A stretch of DNA of 64,000 bases from assembly GCA_963664845.1 (NCBI GenBank), contig OY761615.1, positions 434,001-498,000 of the forward strand, read 5' to 3'. Under the pieces are notes generated by a model. That model was not told the DNA's origin. It searched no databases and saw only the letters and a list, made by a program, of their open reading frames with translations. The translations under genes and the position numbers were made by a program. This document shows, one piece after another, positions 54,342-63,865 of this stretch. Source of the DNA: CAIYTF01 sp963664845. Lineage in GTDB: Bacteria > Bacteroidota > Ignavibacteria > Ignavibacteriales > Ignavibacteriaceae. Position 1 is the stretch's first letter; each line of letters begins with the position of its first letter.

Positions 54342-54996
54342 AGAACTGGTGCATTTTCAAGGCAGAATCAATCGAACGGACAACAATCCCTCTTCCCTTC
54401 CCGATATCGATCCGAACGGTATCCTTTATGGCCACATTGCTGGTGCTCTCCTTCTCCCCAAATGGCAGCACTACACTTTGAAGCTTATACTTCAGTCCGC
54501 TGGTCGTAACTAACGAGTCTTGGGAAAATGAGTAAATTGAGACTGTTTCACCGGGAACAGATGCCATATCTATCTTCTCGTGTATGGGGTGTAGTATCGA
54601 GTTGTTTGAAATCATCGCGATTGAAACTTTGAGCCCATACTTTAGTAAATAGCCCAAATTGGCAATCGCGTGATCAAGGCGCCCGCCATCGGCGCCCATT
54701 AGAACAAGATGCGTAGCTTTCAATTTCATTGCAAATTTGATGGCTTTCTCCATATCTGTGTCACTCTGCCTGGTGATATGAACTATTTGTGAACTACGCT
54801 TATATTGTTCTCTCAACTCAACAGTGCTTGAGTCGAAGTCGCCCACTATATATTCCGGGATCACTTGCAGCTTTTTCGCATGGCGCAGTCCGCCATCCGC
54901 ACAGACTAAAACCGAATAGCCAAGCTTTTCTCGGAAAAACCTGAACACCCGTCGTTTTGGGCAAGTGCCCCCGGCAAGGATGATTATTTTTTTCAT
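54331..54996 (-). CDS. thiN: Thiamine diphosphokinase
   Basis: 221 residues. Converts thiamine and ATP to thiamine pyrophosphate. Signatures: VLVCADGGLRHAKKLQVIPEYIVGDFDS, TRQSDTDMEKAIKFA, LMGADGGRLDHAIANL, and the C-terminal beta domain GETVSIYSFSQDSLVTTSGLKYKL, SNVAIKDTVRIDIGKGRGIV. Lies 12 bp after the TonB receptor gene and overlaps the symporter gene, forming a salvage operon. Confidence 0.93.
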   Translation of the reverse strand: MKKIIILAGGTCPKRRVFRFFREKLGYSVLVCADGGLRHAKKLQVIPEYIVGDFDSSTVELREQYKRSSQIVHITRQSDTDMEKAIKFAMKLKATHLVLMGADGGRLDHAIANLGYLLKYGLKVSIAMISNNSILHPIHEKIDMASVPGETVSIYSFSQDSLVTTSGLKYKLQSVVLPFGEKESTSNVAIKDTVRIDIGKGRGIVVRSIDSALKMHQFYER

Positions 54997-55008
54997 GTAT
55001 GACTTCGG

Positions 55009-57492
55009 TTAAAGAGCCGTTGTTAATCCTAAAACAAAACTACGTTCCGCGGCAGGGAAAAATTCCTTGCCGACTGCATAGGCAGAATAATACCGGTCAA
55101 ACAGGTTATTTACCTGAGCATACACTTTTGTTTCGCCGGAAAAGCCTTTAAATGAAAAGGAATAACTGGCCAAAAGCTTGGCAGTAAAATACGCATCATT
55201 CTTATTATCCTCATAAGAAACCAGCCCCAAAGCATAAACATCTTTAATTTTTGAATCAAAATTATCGGAATAGAAACTGCTTACATATTTACAGGTCAGC
55301 TCCAAATACGCTCCCTCCGCATGTAATGCAACACCAAAATTGCCAATAAAATCGGGCGAATCCGTTATCCGGTTCCCTGCCAAATCAACCTTATAGGTGA
55401 ATTTATTGTCATCGGTTGAATAATAGGCCCCTGACTGTATGGTGCTTCTGGAAAAGGCAGCATTGGCTATTACGTCTGCAAATGAACCCATTTGGTGACG
55501 AAGGGAAAGCTCCACTCCCGCATGGCGGGTGCGATCGATATTACCGGTTGTTGCTTCACCAAAACGATTAACACCGCCATTCTTCACTATTTCATTTCTA
55601 AATGACATTACGTATACATTGAGGCTCGCGTTAAGCTTTTCTGTTGAGAAGGTATACCCCAGCTCAAAATCGAACATTCTTTCCGGTTTTACCAGTGGAT
55701 TCGAAAAATCATAACTGCCGTCAGCCCGCTGTTCAAATTGCGGTTTTGCTTTGTCGCTGGCCTCAGCCGCGTCATAATAATTTGACAAGCGCGGCTCCCG
55801 GCCCACAATTGCAGCCGTAAAAAACAATGATGATGATGGTGAAAGCGTATAGTTGAGTCCAACCTTGGGATTCAAAAAGACATTTGGAACAGTAAATTCA
55901 GTCCCTATGAATTTTTCGTTCTGGAACAGATATTTGGTGTAGCTTACCTGTAATTCACCCAATAGCTTAATGTCGTCACTGAGAGAATACGTATCGTTCA
56001 CAAATGCCCCAAGCATGTCCTTACCTGCATGGTAATCATAGTAATGAAAATCTGGAACTGCCTCCTGGGGTGCCCCGTTACCACTGTTAAGTGCCCCCCA
56101 GTGATTCGATCGGTGAAAGCGGATCTCTAAACCGGCATTAAATTCCTGGTCATCCAGCTTGATCTTTATTCGTGGCAGCCAGCCCCACTGTCTGTTATCC
56201 ACCTCAGCCCGAATTATCGCGTTTGCTATAAGCGAATCCGGGTTTGTGGCTGATGCAAATCCATTAGCCGGAGTAAAGCGATAATATGAATAAGGTGCCC
56301 AGGAACCATCATAATCGTAATACCCCGAACCTATCACCATAAACAGGGCTGAGTTAAGAGTGACCTTATCCGAAAGCTTTAGGTCGTTAAGCAGTTCAAA
56401 ATGAGGCTGTGTGTACTGCTCGCATTCTTCAGCACGACGCTCGGTCACATAGCTGAAAGATTTGGCATCGGCTTCCCAATATGAATAGTTTTTCTTGCGT
56501 AAATCCTTGTCAAACACAGCGAACTTTGGGAGGCCCGTATAAACCAGCCTATCCTCAAATGGACCGCCATAGAAATTTACCTGCGAAATGAGGTTTTCAT
56601 CCATGCGAACAAGTGACAGATAGTATGAATTGACAGTGGTTGATGAAAGATCGCGGTATCCATCTGCGGTGGTTTGCGAAAACTTTGCCTGTACCGCATA
56701 TTTTTTATCAATAAGCCCGGTGCTGTAGGATGCGGCATACTTACGTAATCCAAAAGAGCCCTGTTGTGCCGCCAGATTAAATTCAGGAGTTGCGGTGATT
56801 GATGATGTTACAATGTTTATCGCTCCGCCAATTGCAGGATAACCGAACACCGCACCGCCGGTACCCCGCTGTATTTTAATCACCTCAGTGCTTCCCAATA
56901 CATCGCTGAAGTCAATCCAGTATACATTATGATCTTCAGGATCATTCTGTGGAATACCGTTAACCATAACAGCAATTCTCCGCTGATCGAACCCCCGAAT
57001 ACTAAGGTAATTGTACCCGTTCCCTGCACCTCCCTCGGAATACCACTGGGTTGAGGGAAGTGAACTCAGCATTTCCGGCACATCCTCATTGGCCCTGCTT
57101 TTCTGCAACGTTGCAGCATCAATCCTCGTATAATTGGACTTCTTTGCGTCTGATTCCATCATGCTGGCCGAGACAAGAATGGACTGGGATGGCAGGTATA
57201 TTTTCCTCATTTTAACAGTAACATACACCTGCTCCTTAACTGAAGAGAGCGAAATGCTGGCAGTTTCATAGCCAATGAATGAGACCTGAATCGTTACGTC
57301 GGTTGGTTTGGCTTGTAATTCAAAGTTGCCCTCTTTATCGGTTAAAAAACCTGAAAGCGAGGGTTTTAAAAGAACAGAGGCATTTGCCAAAGGTTCATTT
57401 GTTGCGGCATCCAGTGCTTTTCCACGGATCAACGCAGACTGCGCAAATGCTGAAAAGGAAAGCAGGAACACATAAAATATATTTCTTAGCAT
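55009..57492 (-). CDS. TonB-dependent receptor, candidate outer-membrane thiamine receptor
   Basis: 827 residues from the ATG at 57492 (TTG at 57498 adds two). Signal peptide at 1-18 (YVFLLSFSAFAQ). Carboxypeptidase-regulatory-like domain (about 20-95, GKALDAATNEPLANASVLLKP), plug domain (YNYLSIRGFDQRRIAVMVNGIP, GAVFGYPAIGGAINIV), then a 22-strand barrel. Family members take up vitamins, metals or glycans; the TPP riboswitch just upstream and thiN downstream point to thiamine or a related compound. Energised by TonB, not encoded here. Confidence 0.92.
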   Translation of the reverse strand: MLRNIFYVFLLSFSAFAQSALIRGKALDAATNEPLANASVLLKPSLSGFLTDKEGNFELQAKPTDVTIQVSFIGYETASISLSSVKEQVYVTVKMRKIYLPSQSILVSASMMESDAKKSNYTRIDAATLQKSRANEDVPEMLSSLPSTQWYSEGGAGNGYNYLSIRGFDQRRIAVMVNGIPQNDPEDHNVYWIDFSDVLGSTEVIKIQRGTGGAVFGYPAIGGAINIVTSSITATPEFNLAAQQGSFGLRKYAASYSTGLIDKKYAVQAKFSQTTADGYRDLSSTTVNSYYLSLVRMDENLISQVNFYGGPFEDRLVYTGLPKFAVFDKDLRKKNYSYWEADAKSFSYVTERRAEECEQYTQPHFELLNDLKLSDKVTLNSALFMVIGSGYYDYDGSWAPYSYYRFTPANGFASATNPDSLIANAIIRAEVDNRQWGWLPRIKIKLDDQEFNAGLEIRFHRSNHWGALNSGNGAPQEAVPDFHYYDYHAGKDMLGAFVNDTYSLSDDIKLLGELQVSYTKYLFQNEKFIGTEFTVPNVFLNPKVGLNYTLSPSSSLFFTAAIVGREPRLSNYYDAAEASDKAKPQFEQRADGSYDFSNPLVKPERMFDFELGYTFSTEKLNASLNVYVMSFRNEIVKNGGVNRFGEATTGNIDRTRHAGVELSLRHQMGSFADVIANAAFSRSTIQSGAYYSTDDNKFTYKVDLAGNRITDSPDFIGNFGVALHAEGAYLELTCKYVSSFYSDNFDSKIKDVYALGLVSYEDNKNDAYFTAKLLASYSFSFKGFSGETKVYAQVNNLFDRYYSAYAVGKEFFPAAERSFVLGLTTAL

Positions 57493-57513
57493 AGTCAACT
57501 CATACTAATTGGT

Positions 57514-57543
57514 AAAAAAAAAGAGCCGGGAAACGGCTCTTTT
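57514..57543 (-). terminator. Riboswitch expression-platform terminator
   Basis: On the minus strand, AAAAGAGCCG pairs with CGGCTCTTTT (10-bp stem, 5-base loop) and runs into nine T. It stands between the TPP aptamer and the receptor start codon, so the switch probably acts by premature termination when TPP is bound. Confidence 0.9.
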
Positions 57544-57569
57544 AATCGAAATATATTCATTAAAATCAC

Positions 57570-57656
57570 ACACCGTTTCCCTACGCCGGTATTATCCGGA
57601 TCAGGTGGTTAAGGGTATGATTTCAGTCACGAATCTCGCAACACCCCTAACGGTTG
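57570..57656 (-). promoter_or_regulatory. TPP riboswitch (THI element)
   Basis: Read on the minus strand: P1 arms AACGGT and ACCGTT region close the element; conserved core pieces are TTAGGGGTG, the CTGAAATCATACCC pyrimidine-sensor segment (CUGAGA-like), ACCTGATCCGGATAATACC and GGCGTAGGGAAACGGT. These match the THI box consensus in order and spacing. It controls the receptor-thiN-symporter operon. Confidence 0.95.
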
Positions 57657-57712
57657 ATTGCTCTATGTCAAATTTTCTACAACATTAACACTTTTCCCCG
57701 AAAAAAACAAAC

Positions 57713-60469
57713 CTACTCGACAATAATCTTCTGACCAGGTTTTATTTTATTCCCTTCCAGGCTGTTTTTCTTTGCAAGGGCTTGAGGTGTAGTGTCATAT
57801 TTTTTTGCTATGGTAAAAAGGGACTCGCCTTTTTTTACCGTATGAAGTGAAGCGGATTTTTTGCTGAAAGCAGCTTTTTGCGCTTCACCTTTTTTCATTT
57901 CAGCTTTGGTTAATTTCCCTTTGGTCACTTCACTTTTGGTCGACTTGGTGCTGGTTACTTCAGCTTTGGCTGATTTCTTTTTCCCGACTTTTTCCGTACG
58001 CTCTTTGGCCGCATAATCGGAATACAAACGAAGCTTCTGACCCGCCAATACCTTATTGTTCTTTATCTTATTCCATTTTTTAATATCCGTAGTCGAAACG
58101 TGATATTTATCTGCTATCTGACCTATAGTTTCACCCTTTTTCACTGAATACATATTAAGTGTTCGTGAAGTCTTGGTCGCATTATCTCCGTAAGATGAAG
58201 CACTTGCAGGTGAATAAATCTTTAGTACCCGACCTGAAGCTACCTTATTGGACGCAAGATTGTTCCATTTACGAATTTCGCTTGCGTTCACGCCAAACTT
58301 CGATGCAATCTGTCCGATTGTTTCGCCACGTTTAATCTTATACTTATAAACTTTTTTATCCTGACTCTCGCGTGTATTTTTAACCGAAGCGACATCCAGA
58401 TTTCTTTCGGTATAAATACGCAGTTTCTGATTCTTGGCCACTTTCCGGTTTTTTAAATGATTCCAAGCCATCAGATCAGTAACAGTTACATTATAATGCA
58501 CCGCAATAGCTGTGAGGCTTTCGCCTTTATGCACTTTGTGGCTGAACCAGGTTTTCTTAACAGCTGTTTCTGATACCGTAGATGATTTCTTTTCTGAGGA
58601 AGAAAGCTTGTCGTAATTTGCGTAGAAATCTTTTTTCTCTTCGGGAACAAAAATACTTAAGGATTGTCCCACTTTCAGGCTGCGCGTATACGGAATGTTG
58701 TTCCAGTTTCTTAAATCACTTACGCGAACATTAAAAAGGTCAGCTATTCCAAGAATGCTTTCGCCCTGCTTCACGTTATAGGTGACCAGAGATTTTCCGG
58801 CAGGAGTAACTTTCCCTGCGGGAACTTCTTCTGTTGCCGCTGGGGTTTCATCCTTTGGTGCATCTGCATCTGCAATCAGGGGTTCATTGTCGGCTACATT
58901 AACAGCTATTTCCGTGCTGTCTGTGTCATCAGCATCCCGGTTAAGAGTTAAATAGGGAGACACATAGTTGCCATCCTGAGCACTCTTGACAACAGTTTCC
59001 GAAGTCACTTCGGCAGCTGCAACTTCATTTGTATTTACAGCAACATCCATATCTTTATAATTTGATCTGAACGGGATACGAAGTCTGATGCCGCGTTTTA
59101 ATCTTGTTTTGGTGGTGATGTCATTTGCATCGGCCAGATCGGCAGGAGTGATTCCATAGCGGGCGGCAATGGTCTTTACTGATTCACCTTTGCGCACATT
59201 GTGGAATGCAAAGTTTCGCTTGGCGCTTTCAGGAATGTTTTGAATGTTGGCAGCAAACATTTGGGACTTCCCTTTCGGGATTCTCAGCGTATAACCACCC
59301 TGAAAATTGGCGGGAGTACAATGCTGCGTAAGTTCAGGATTTAACAGTGTAAGGTCTTCACTGCTTGTACCGGCGCATTTTGCCAGAAAAGTAAGATCAA
59401 CTGCATCATTAACTTTTACTGTCTCAAAATCCAATGGTGTTTCATAAGCAATCTGGTCGAACCCGTATTTTTGCGGGTTCATCGCAATCAGGCAGGTTGC
59501 TATATATTGTGGCACGTAACTCCGGGTTTCCTTAGGCAGGAACTTCTCAATTTCCCAAAAACTCTTCCCATCTGAACGGCGCATTGCTTTCTGAATGCGG
59601 CCTTCACCGGCATTATAAGAAGCCAGCACCAGATACCAGTCACCAAGACTTGCGTACAGGTCTTTTAAATGCCGGGCTGCAGCGTCAGTTGCTTTATAGG
59701 GATCACGTCTTTCATCATAGTAAAATCCGTAGTCCAGACCGTACATCTTTCCTGTTGAACGCATAAACTGCCAAAGCCCAACCGCACCTGCCCACGAACG
59801 GGCAACCGGATTCATTCCGCTTTCGATCATACTTAGATATGCAAGCTGATCGGGAACACCGTGCTGTTTAAAGGTCTGTTTCATCATCGGGAAATAGCGG
59901 CCTGAACGGGCTATCCAGGAAGCCATGAATTTACGGCCGCGACCGGTAAAATACTCCACCCATTTGTCAACAACTTCATTAACTTCAAGGGGTATCTCGG
60001 CGGAAACGATTTCGCGTTTCACAAGAGGTTTTGTGCTCTCGGTTTTTACATCCAGTTCACTGATGGATTTGCCCATCCATTCCTCCAGTGCCGCGAACGA
60101 CACATCAGAAGGTATCTCAGGCAGAGCATCTATGAACTTCCGGTAATCATCTATAATAGAACTCGACAGCTCTACATAGGCTTCATTCTGCTCAATTCCG
60201 GGGTAATAACTGAGATTATTGATAATGCGCAGTGCATTTTCATAATTTTGTATGGTCTCGTTGACGCTATTCACCTCTTGCTTTTGCAAAGCGATAACGT
60301 ACGATTGGCGAGCTTGCTCCAGAAGTTCGGAAACTATTTCGAACTTGCTTGTTACCTGGAGCGTATCTTTAGGGACGTCTGTCTTTGAAATTTCTTTGTT
60401 CGTCCCGCATCCGTAAAAGGAAACTACAAACGAAGAAATACCAAATACAGCAAGGATAACCCTTTTCAT
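57713..60469 (-). CDS. MltD-like lytic transglycosylase lipoprotein with six LysM domains
   Basis: 918 residues. Lipobox SFYGC (C21). SLT domain at about 195-320: QLAYLSMIESGMNP with catalytic E216, AGAVGLWQFMRSTGKMYGL, and YNAGEGRI. A degenerate LysM-like segment (about 365-415) is followed by six LysM repeats (consensus VKKGETIGQIADKY...IKKWNxIKxNKVxxGQKLRIY) reaching the C-terminus, with a Lys/Ser/Thr-rich linker of about 50 residues before the last. Cleaves peptidoglycan glycan strands; LysM domains bind GlcNAc. Most MltD proteins have two to four LysM, so six is many. An AGGTAGC site precedes the ATG. Confidence 0.93.
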   Translation of the reverse strand: MKRVILAVFGISSFVVSFYGCGTNKEISKTDVPKDTLQVTSKFEIVSELLEQARQSYVIALQKQEVNSVNETIQNYENALRIINNLSYYPGIEQNEAYVELSSSIIDDYRKFIDALPEIPSDVSFAALEEWMGKSISELDVKTESTKPLVKREIVSAEIPLEVNEVVDKWVEYFTGRGRKFMASWIARSGRYFPMMKQTFKQHGVPDQLAYLSMIESGMNPVARSWAGAVGLWQFMRSTGKMYGLDYGFYYDERRDPYKATDAAARHLKDLYASLGDWYLVLASYNAGEGRIQKAMRRSDGKSFWEIEKFLPKETRSYVPQYIATCLIAMNPQKYGFDQIAYETPLDFETVKVNDAVDLTFLAKCAGTSSEDLTLLNPELTQHCTPANFQGGYTLRIPKGKSQMFAANIQNIPESAKRNFAFHNVRKGESVKTIAARYGITPADLADANDITTKTRLKRGIRLRIPFRSNYKDMDVAVNTNEVAAAEVTSETVVKSAQDGNYVSPYLTLNRDADDTDSTEIAVNVADNEPLIADADAPKDETPAATEEVPAGKVTPAGKSLVTYNVKQGESILGIADLFNVRVSDLRNWNNIPYTRSLKVGQSLSIFVPEEKKDFYANYDKLSSSEKKSSTVSETAVKKTWFSHKVHKGESLTAIAVHYNVTVTDLMAWNHLKNRKVAKNQKLRIYTERNLDVASVKNTRESQDKKVYKYKIKRGETIGQIASKFGVNASEIRKWNNLASNKVASGRVLKIYSPASASSYGDNATKTSRTLNMYSVKKGETIGQIADKYHVSTTDIKKWNKIKNNKVLAGQKLRLYSDYAAKERTEKVGKKKSAKAEVTSTKSTKSEVTKGKLTKAEMKKGEAQKAAFSKKSASLHTVKKGESLFTIAKKYDTTPQALAKKNSLEGNKIKPGQKIIVE

Positions 60470-60496
60470 GCTACCTCACTAGTTTATTTGAACTGC

Positions 60497-60530
60497 AAGT
60501 TACTCTAAAATGTGATTTATATCAAGATTT
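60497..60530 (-). promoter_or_regulatory. Possible promoter of the transglycosylase gene
   Basis: On the minus strand TTG, about 20 nt, then TAACTTGC resembles the Bacteroidota TTTG / TAnnTTTG pattern, just upstream of the gene. The last bases deviate from consensus, so this is tentative; exact limits are approximate. Confidence 0.3.
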
Positions 60531-60855
60531 TTTTTTAACAATATGGTAATTTGGCCGGCCTTGCATTTATGGAGTAAATTGTCAAAAAACATGCATTTAA
60601 ATGCGATAAGCGTTCGAATAAAAATGAATACACCAAACATGAATCTTTCGAGACCACTTTCACAATAGCGTTGACAGTTGTCTAGCCATCAACCATAAGA
60701 CATATGCGTGTCACCCTTACTTGAACAAGCCAGAACAAAAAATGACTTTTCTCTTCTCTCCCTTTCTGAAAGCTGAGGCACCTCGTCCCGCTGAAGGGAG
60801 TCGTATAACTCAGGGAAAGTCATTGCGATCCCGCCTGGAGCGAAATGCCTCATCC

Positions 60856-60990
60856 CGTGTGCGCATAGGCGTCAGCTTAACGAACACAGTGGACGAATGT
60901 CATTCCCGTGAAAACACATAGGTGTCAACCTAACGAATACAATTAACGGATGTCATTCCCGCGAAAGCGGGAATCTACCTGCTTCGAACT
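60856..60990. repeat. Dispersed repeats in the 1.3-kb gap: 'CGCATAGGCGTCA' units and GAAA-loop palindrome
   Basis: The gap 60470-61753 has no supported gene. It holds GCGCATAGGCGTCAGCTTAACGAACACA and, 50 bp on, a variant with CACATAGGTGTCAACCTAACGAATACA, each followed by ATGTCATTCCCG. The second runs into the palindrome ATTCCCGC-GAAA-GCGGGAAT (60955-60974) and CTACCTGCTTCGA, as at 19554. A further relative (AAGTTGACCCCTATGCGTG) is at 61142 and ACCCACC/GGTGGGT arms at 61238/61266. Confidence 0.6.
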
Positions 60991-61414
60991 CCGGGAAGCG
61001 TCAATAGTTGACCAAATTATGCAATTCGCCTTTGTCGAAGTCTTTCTAATACAGCATGACATTATAGTTTTGCTTAACACCGTATTATTTCGATAGTTAG
61101 CGGATTAGGATTCCGCAAACAGCGCCTGAATATTAATTTTTAAGTTGACCCCTATGCGTGTGCGGGGCAATCTCAAGGATAGCGCCGATAACCAAAGTTA
61201 TATAAAGCAGGATTCCAGGCGGAATGAACTATGCGACACCCACCGCTGGTAGGTTAGCGACAAATGGTGGGTTTTATTTACATCTGATCAAATGTTTTGC
61301 CATTTCCGGTATTGACATTATGGTTTAGCTACCCGCAGATCGGGTTATACGTTAACATGCTTTTGCCTATCTGTTTCCACCGGAGTCTATGTAAAAGCGC
61401 TAACTTCAGGTTAA

Positions 61415-61534
61415 CTGGTTGTCTCAAAAGTCAATTTTCGAATTTCTAACGCGGAAATCAGTTCAAATCCGCGTTATCTCCCAACGGGATCCCGCTCCGC
61501 GGGGTGCGGCCATTTTATTCTTTTAATGCAGCTG
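61415..61534. repeat. MITE-like element, copy 3 (about 120 bp)
   Basis: Left end CTGGTTGTCTCAAAAG (61415-61430); right end, read in reverse, CAGCTGCATTAAAAG (61520-61534). The interior (AACGGGATCCCGCTCCGCGG and TTTTATTCTTTT) is nearly identical to the two outer parts of copy 2, joined without the middle insert. Imperfect 20-25 bp internal complementarity (AACGCGGAAATC / AATCCGCGTTA) makes a long hairpin. Confidence 0.65.
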
Positions 61535-61753
61535 TTTTTTAAACCCCATACGCTTTTCTTTTAACCCTTTCATCGGTTTTTGCTTGTTTCCATTAAGCTA
61601 AGTTAACACCTGTCTCTCCGTTCAGGTCAATTCACCATGAAAGAATTTATAATCCGCCGTTTCCCGGCAGTTGGTCCGGATAATCCTTTCCAATTAAAAG
61701 AATCGCACCAATTTTGAAGGTAACCGGCATCCCAAGAGCGGGAACGATTCAGC

Positions 61754-63865
61754 CTATTTGAGCAAAATCATCTTCCTGCTCTGCGTAAACTCACCCGCAT
61801 TGATGCGGTAAATATACAATCCGCTTGGCAGTCCTTCCCCGGAAAATGCGGCCGTATGTGTACCCGCCGGTTGGAATCCATCCACCACAGTTGCAACCAG
61901 CTCGCCGGTAACAGAATACACTTTCACACTTGTTTTGGATGCCACTGGCAGCGTGTATTCAATCCTGGTGGAAGGGTTGAACGGGTTTGGATAGTTCTGC
62001 GCAAGAGAAAAGTACGATGGCATTTTATCGGTTTTATCCTCTACTCTGCTTATCATTTCAGAGAGCGGGCGCATCCAGACACCATCCCCATATGTGCCGG
62101 CAAATAAATTTGTGCCTCTTACAGCAAGAGCACGAACCTCAGTATTTGCCATTATATTTGTATTTACTCCCTTCCAGCTTGTTCCATTGTTAGAAGATAG
62201 GAAAATTCCGTGAGTGGTCCCTGCAAATATATTTGTACCGTTTAAAGTAAAAGCCCGTACAGCATATCCCAAACCTGTATGCGCAGCAGACCAATTTAAA
62301 CCATCATCTGTTGAGAGAAAAACGCCACCCGAAGTCCCGGCAAAGATGCTTGTGCCGCTAACAACAAAAGCTAAAATTGTAGGATACGGCAATGGCAAAC
62401 CTGAATTTACTGGAGTCCAGCTTGTCCCATTGTTTGTGGAGCGGAAGATGCCTTCGCTAAATGTTCCTGCGAAAATATTTGTGCTGTGCACAGTTAATCC
62501 GAGTACAGGACTATTTAACGGTAGACCTGTATTAACTGCACTCCAGTTTGCCCCATTGTTTGTGGATAGGAATGCACCACTGTCTTTGCCGGCAAAGATC
62601 TTTGTGCCGAGAGAGGTAATAGCATAAACAGGTGTACAAGTTAACCCTGTATTAATCGTAGTCCATCTTGTGCCATTATTTGTAGACAGAAAAACACCAC
62701 TATTAGTTCCAGCATAGATATTTTTGCCTGTAAAGGCAAGCGCTCGAATGCAAAAATTCGTTAAACCTGTATTCGCATCAATCCAGCTTGTACTGCTGTC
62801 ATTGGAAAGCACAACCCCACCGATAACCGTTCCCGCAAATAGAGTTGAGTCGATAACAGTGAGATTGTTGATTGCTGACATTGCAAATAAACCGGCATTA
62901 ACTCGAGCCCAATTTGTTCCATTATTGGTAGATCGGCAAATGCCACCGCCATACGTTCCAGCAAATATATTGGCACCCTTTGCGGCAAGCGCATCAATAG
63001 TTTCATTTGCGTTAATATCGCCTTTAACAGCAACCCAGTTTGTACCATTGTTTGATGATACAAAAAGACCATCAACAGTGCCTGCAAAGATATTTTCACC
63101 ACTAACCGTAAGAGCATGAACAGTAGTACTTGCTGGTATATGCGTGGGGTTTCCTGGAAAACCGTCATTCGCTACAACCCAACTCTTCCCATTATCAGTG
63201 GATCGGTAAATGCCATCCCCCATCGTTCCGGCAAAGACAGTTGAATCCTTTGTTGCAAGAGCAAAAACGCAAGGGGTTGTTAAACTTCTGCAAACAGTGG
63301 TCCAACTTTTACCATTGTTTGTGGATAGGAAGGTACCTTCACCATAAGTCCCGGCAAAGATATTTGAGTCGTGCACCGCAAGAGAATAAACAGAAGAATT
63401 AGTTGGTATGCCCGTATTAACAGCAGTCCATTTTGTACCGTTGTTTGTAGATCGGAAGATACCACCGTCTTGGGTCCCTGCAAAGATATTTGCGCCATTT
63501 ACAACAAGAGCGTTTACCGGAGTACTTGTCAAGCCTGAATTTTTGGCAGTCCAACTTGTGCCGTTATTTGTGGACAAGAAGACACCGCTGGCACCGGCAG
63601 CAATAATATTAGTCCCACAAACTGCGAGAGCAAAAATAGGGTTATTAGGCAGACCTGTATTAACAGCGGTCCAATTTAAACCATTATTTGTTGACAGGAA
63701 GATGCCATTATCATTTGTCCCCGCAAAAATATTTGTATCGCTGATCGCTAAACATCTGATGTCAGCACCTCCTGAACCACTGATTTGTTGCCACTGTGGA
63801 AATACGGCTGAAAAAAGCCCTATGACTAAGAATAATGCGAATTTGAAATGTAAGTTGATAAGCAT
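61754..63865 (-). CDS. Secreted beta-propeller repeat protein with T9SS type A sorting domain
   Basis: 703 residues. Signal peptide at 1-23 (FKFALFLVIGLFSAVFPQ). About fourteen repeats of 40-45 residues of the form 'NIFAGTxxGGIFxSTNNGTSWTAVNTGL', BNR/sialidase-like blades without any catalytic residues. The C-terminal 80 residues are a T9SS type A domain (LAQNYPNPFNPSTRIEYTL, GTHTAAFSGEGLPSGLYIYRI, SRKMILLK). Similar in layout to the protein at 12.8 kb but of a different repeat subtype. Role unknown; likely surface-exposed or released. The upstream 135 bp to the window end show no gene. Confidence 0.9.
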   Translation of the reverse strand: MLINLHFKFALFLVIGLFSAVFPQWQQISGSGGADIRCLAISDTNIFAGTNDNGIFLSTNNGLNWTAVNTGLPNNPIFALAVCGTNIIAAGASGVFLSTNNGTSWTAKNSGLTSTPVNALVVNGANIFAGTQDGGIFRSTNNGTKWTAVNTGIPTNSSVYSLAVHDSNIFAGTYGEGTFLSTNNGKSWTTVCRSLTTPCVFALATKDSTVFAGTMGDGIYRSTDNGKSWVVANDGFPGNPTHIPASTTVHALTVSGENIFAGTVDGLFVSSNNGTNWVAVKGDINANETIDALAAKGANIFAGTYGGGICRSTNNGTNWARVNAGLFAMSAINNLTVIDSTLFAGTVIGGVVLSNDSSTSWIDANTGLTNFCIRALAFTGKNIYAGTNSGVFLSTNNGTRWTTINTGLTCTPVYAITSLGTKIFAGKDSGAFLSTNNGANWSAVNTGLPLNSPVLGLTVHSTNIFAGTFSEGIFRSTNNGTSWTPVNSGLPLPYPTILAFVVSGTSIFAGTSGGVFLSTDDGLNWSAAHTGLGYAVRAFTLNGTNIFAGTTHGIFLSSNNGTSWKGVNTNIMANTEVRALAVRGTNLFAGTYGDGVWMRPLSEMISRVEDKTDKMPSYFSLAQNYPNPFNPSTRIEYTLPVASKTSVKVYSVTGELVATVVDGFQPAGTHTAAFSGEGLPSGLYIYRINAGEFTQSRKMILLK

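Noticed and set aside
60721..60921. 66-residue plus-strand frame in the 1.3-kb gap
   Set aside because: Made up of degenerate dispersed repeats; no homologous features.
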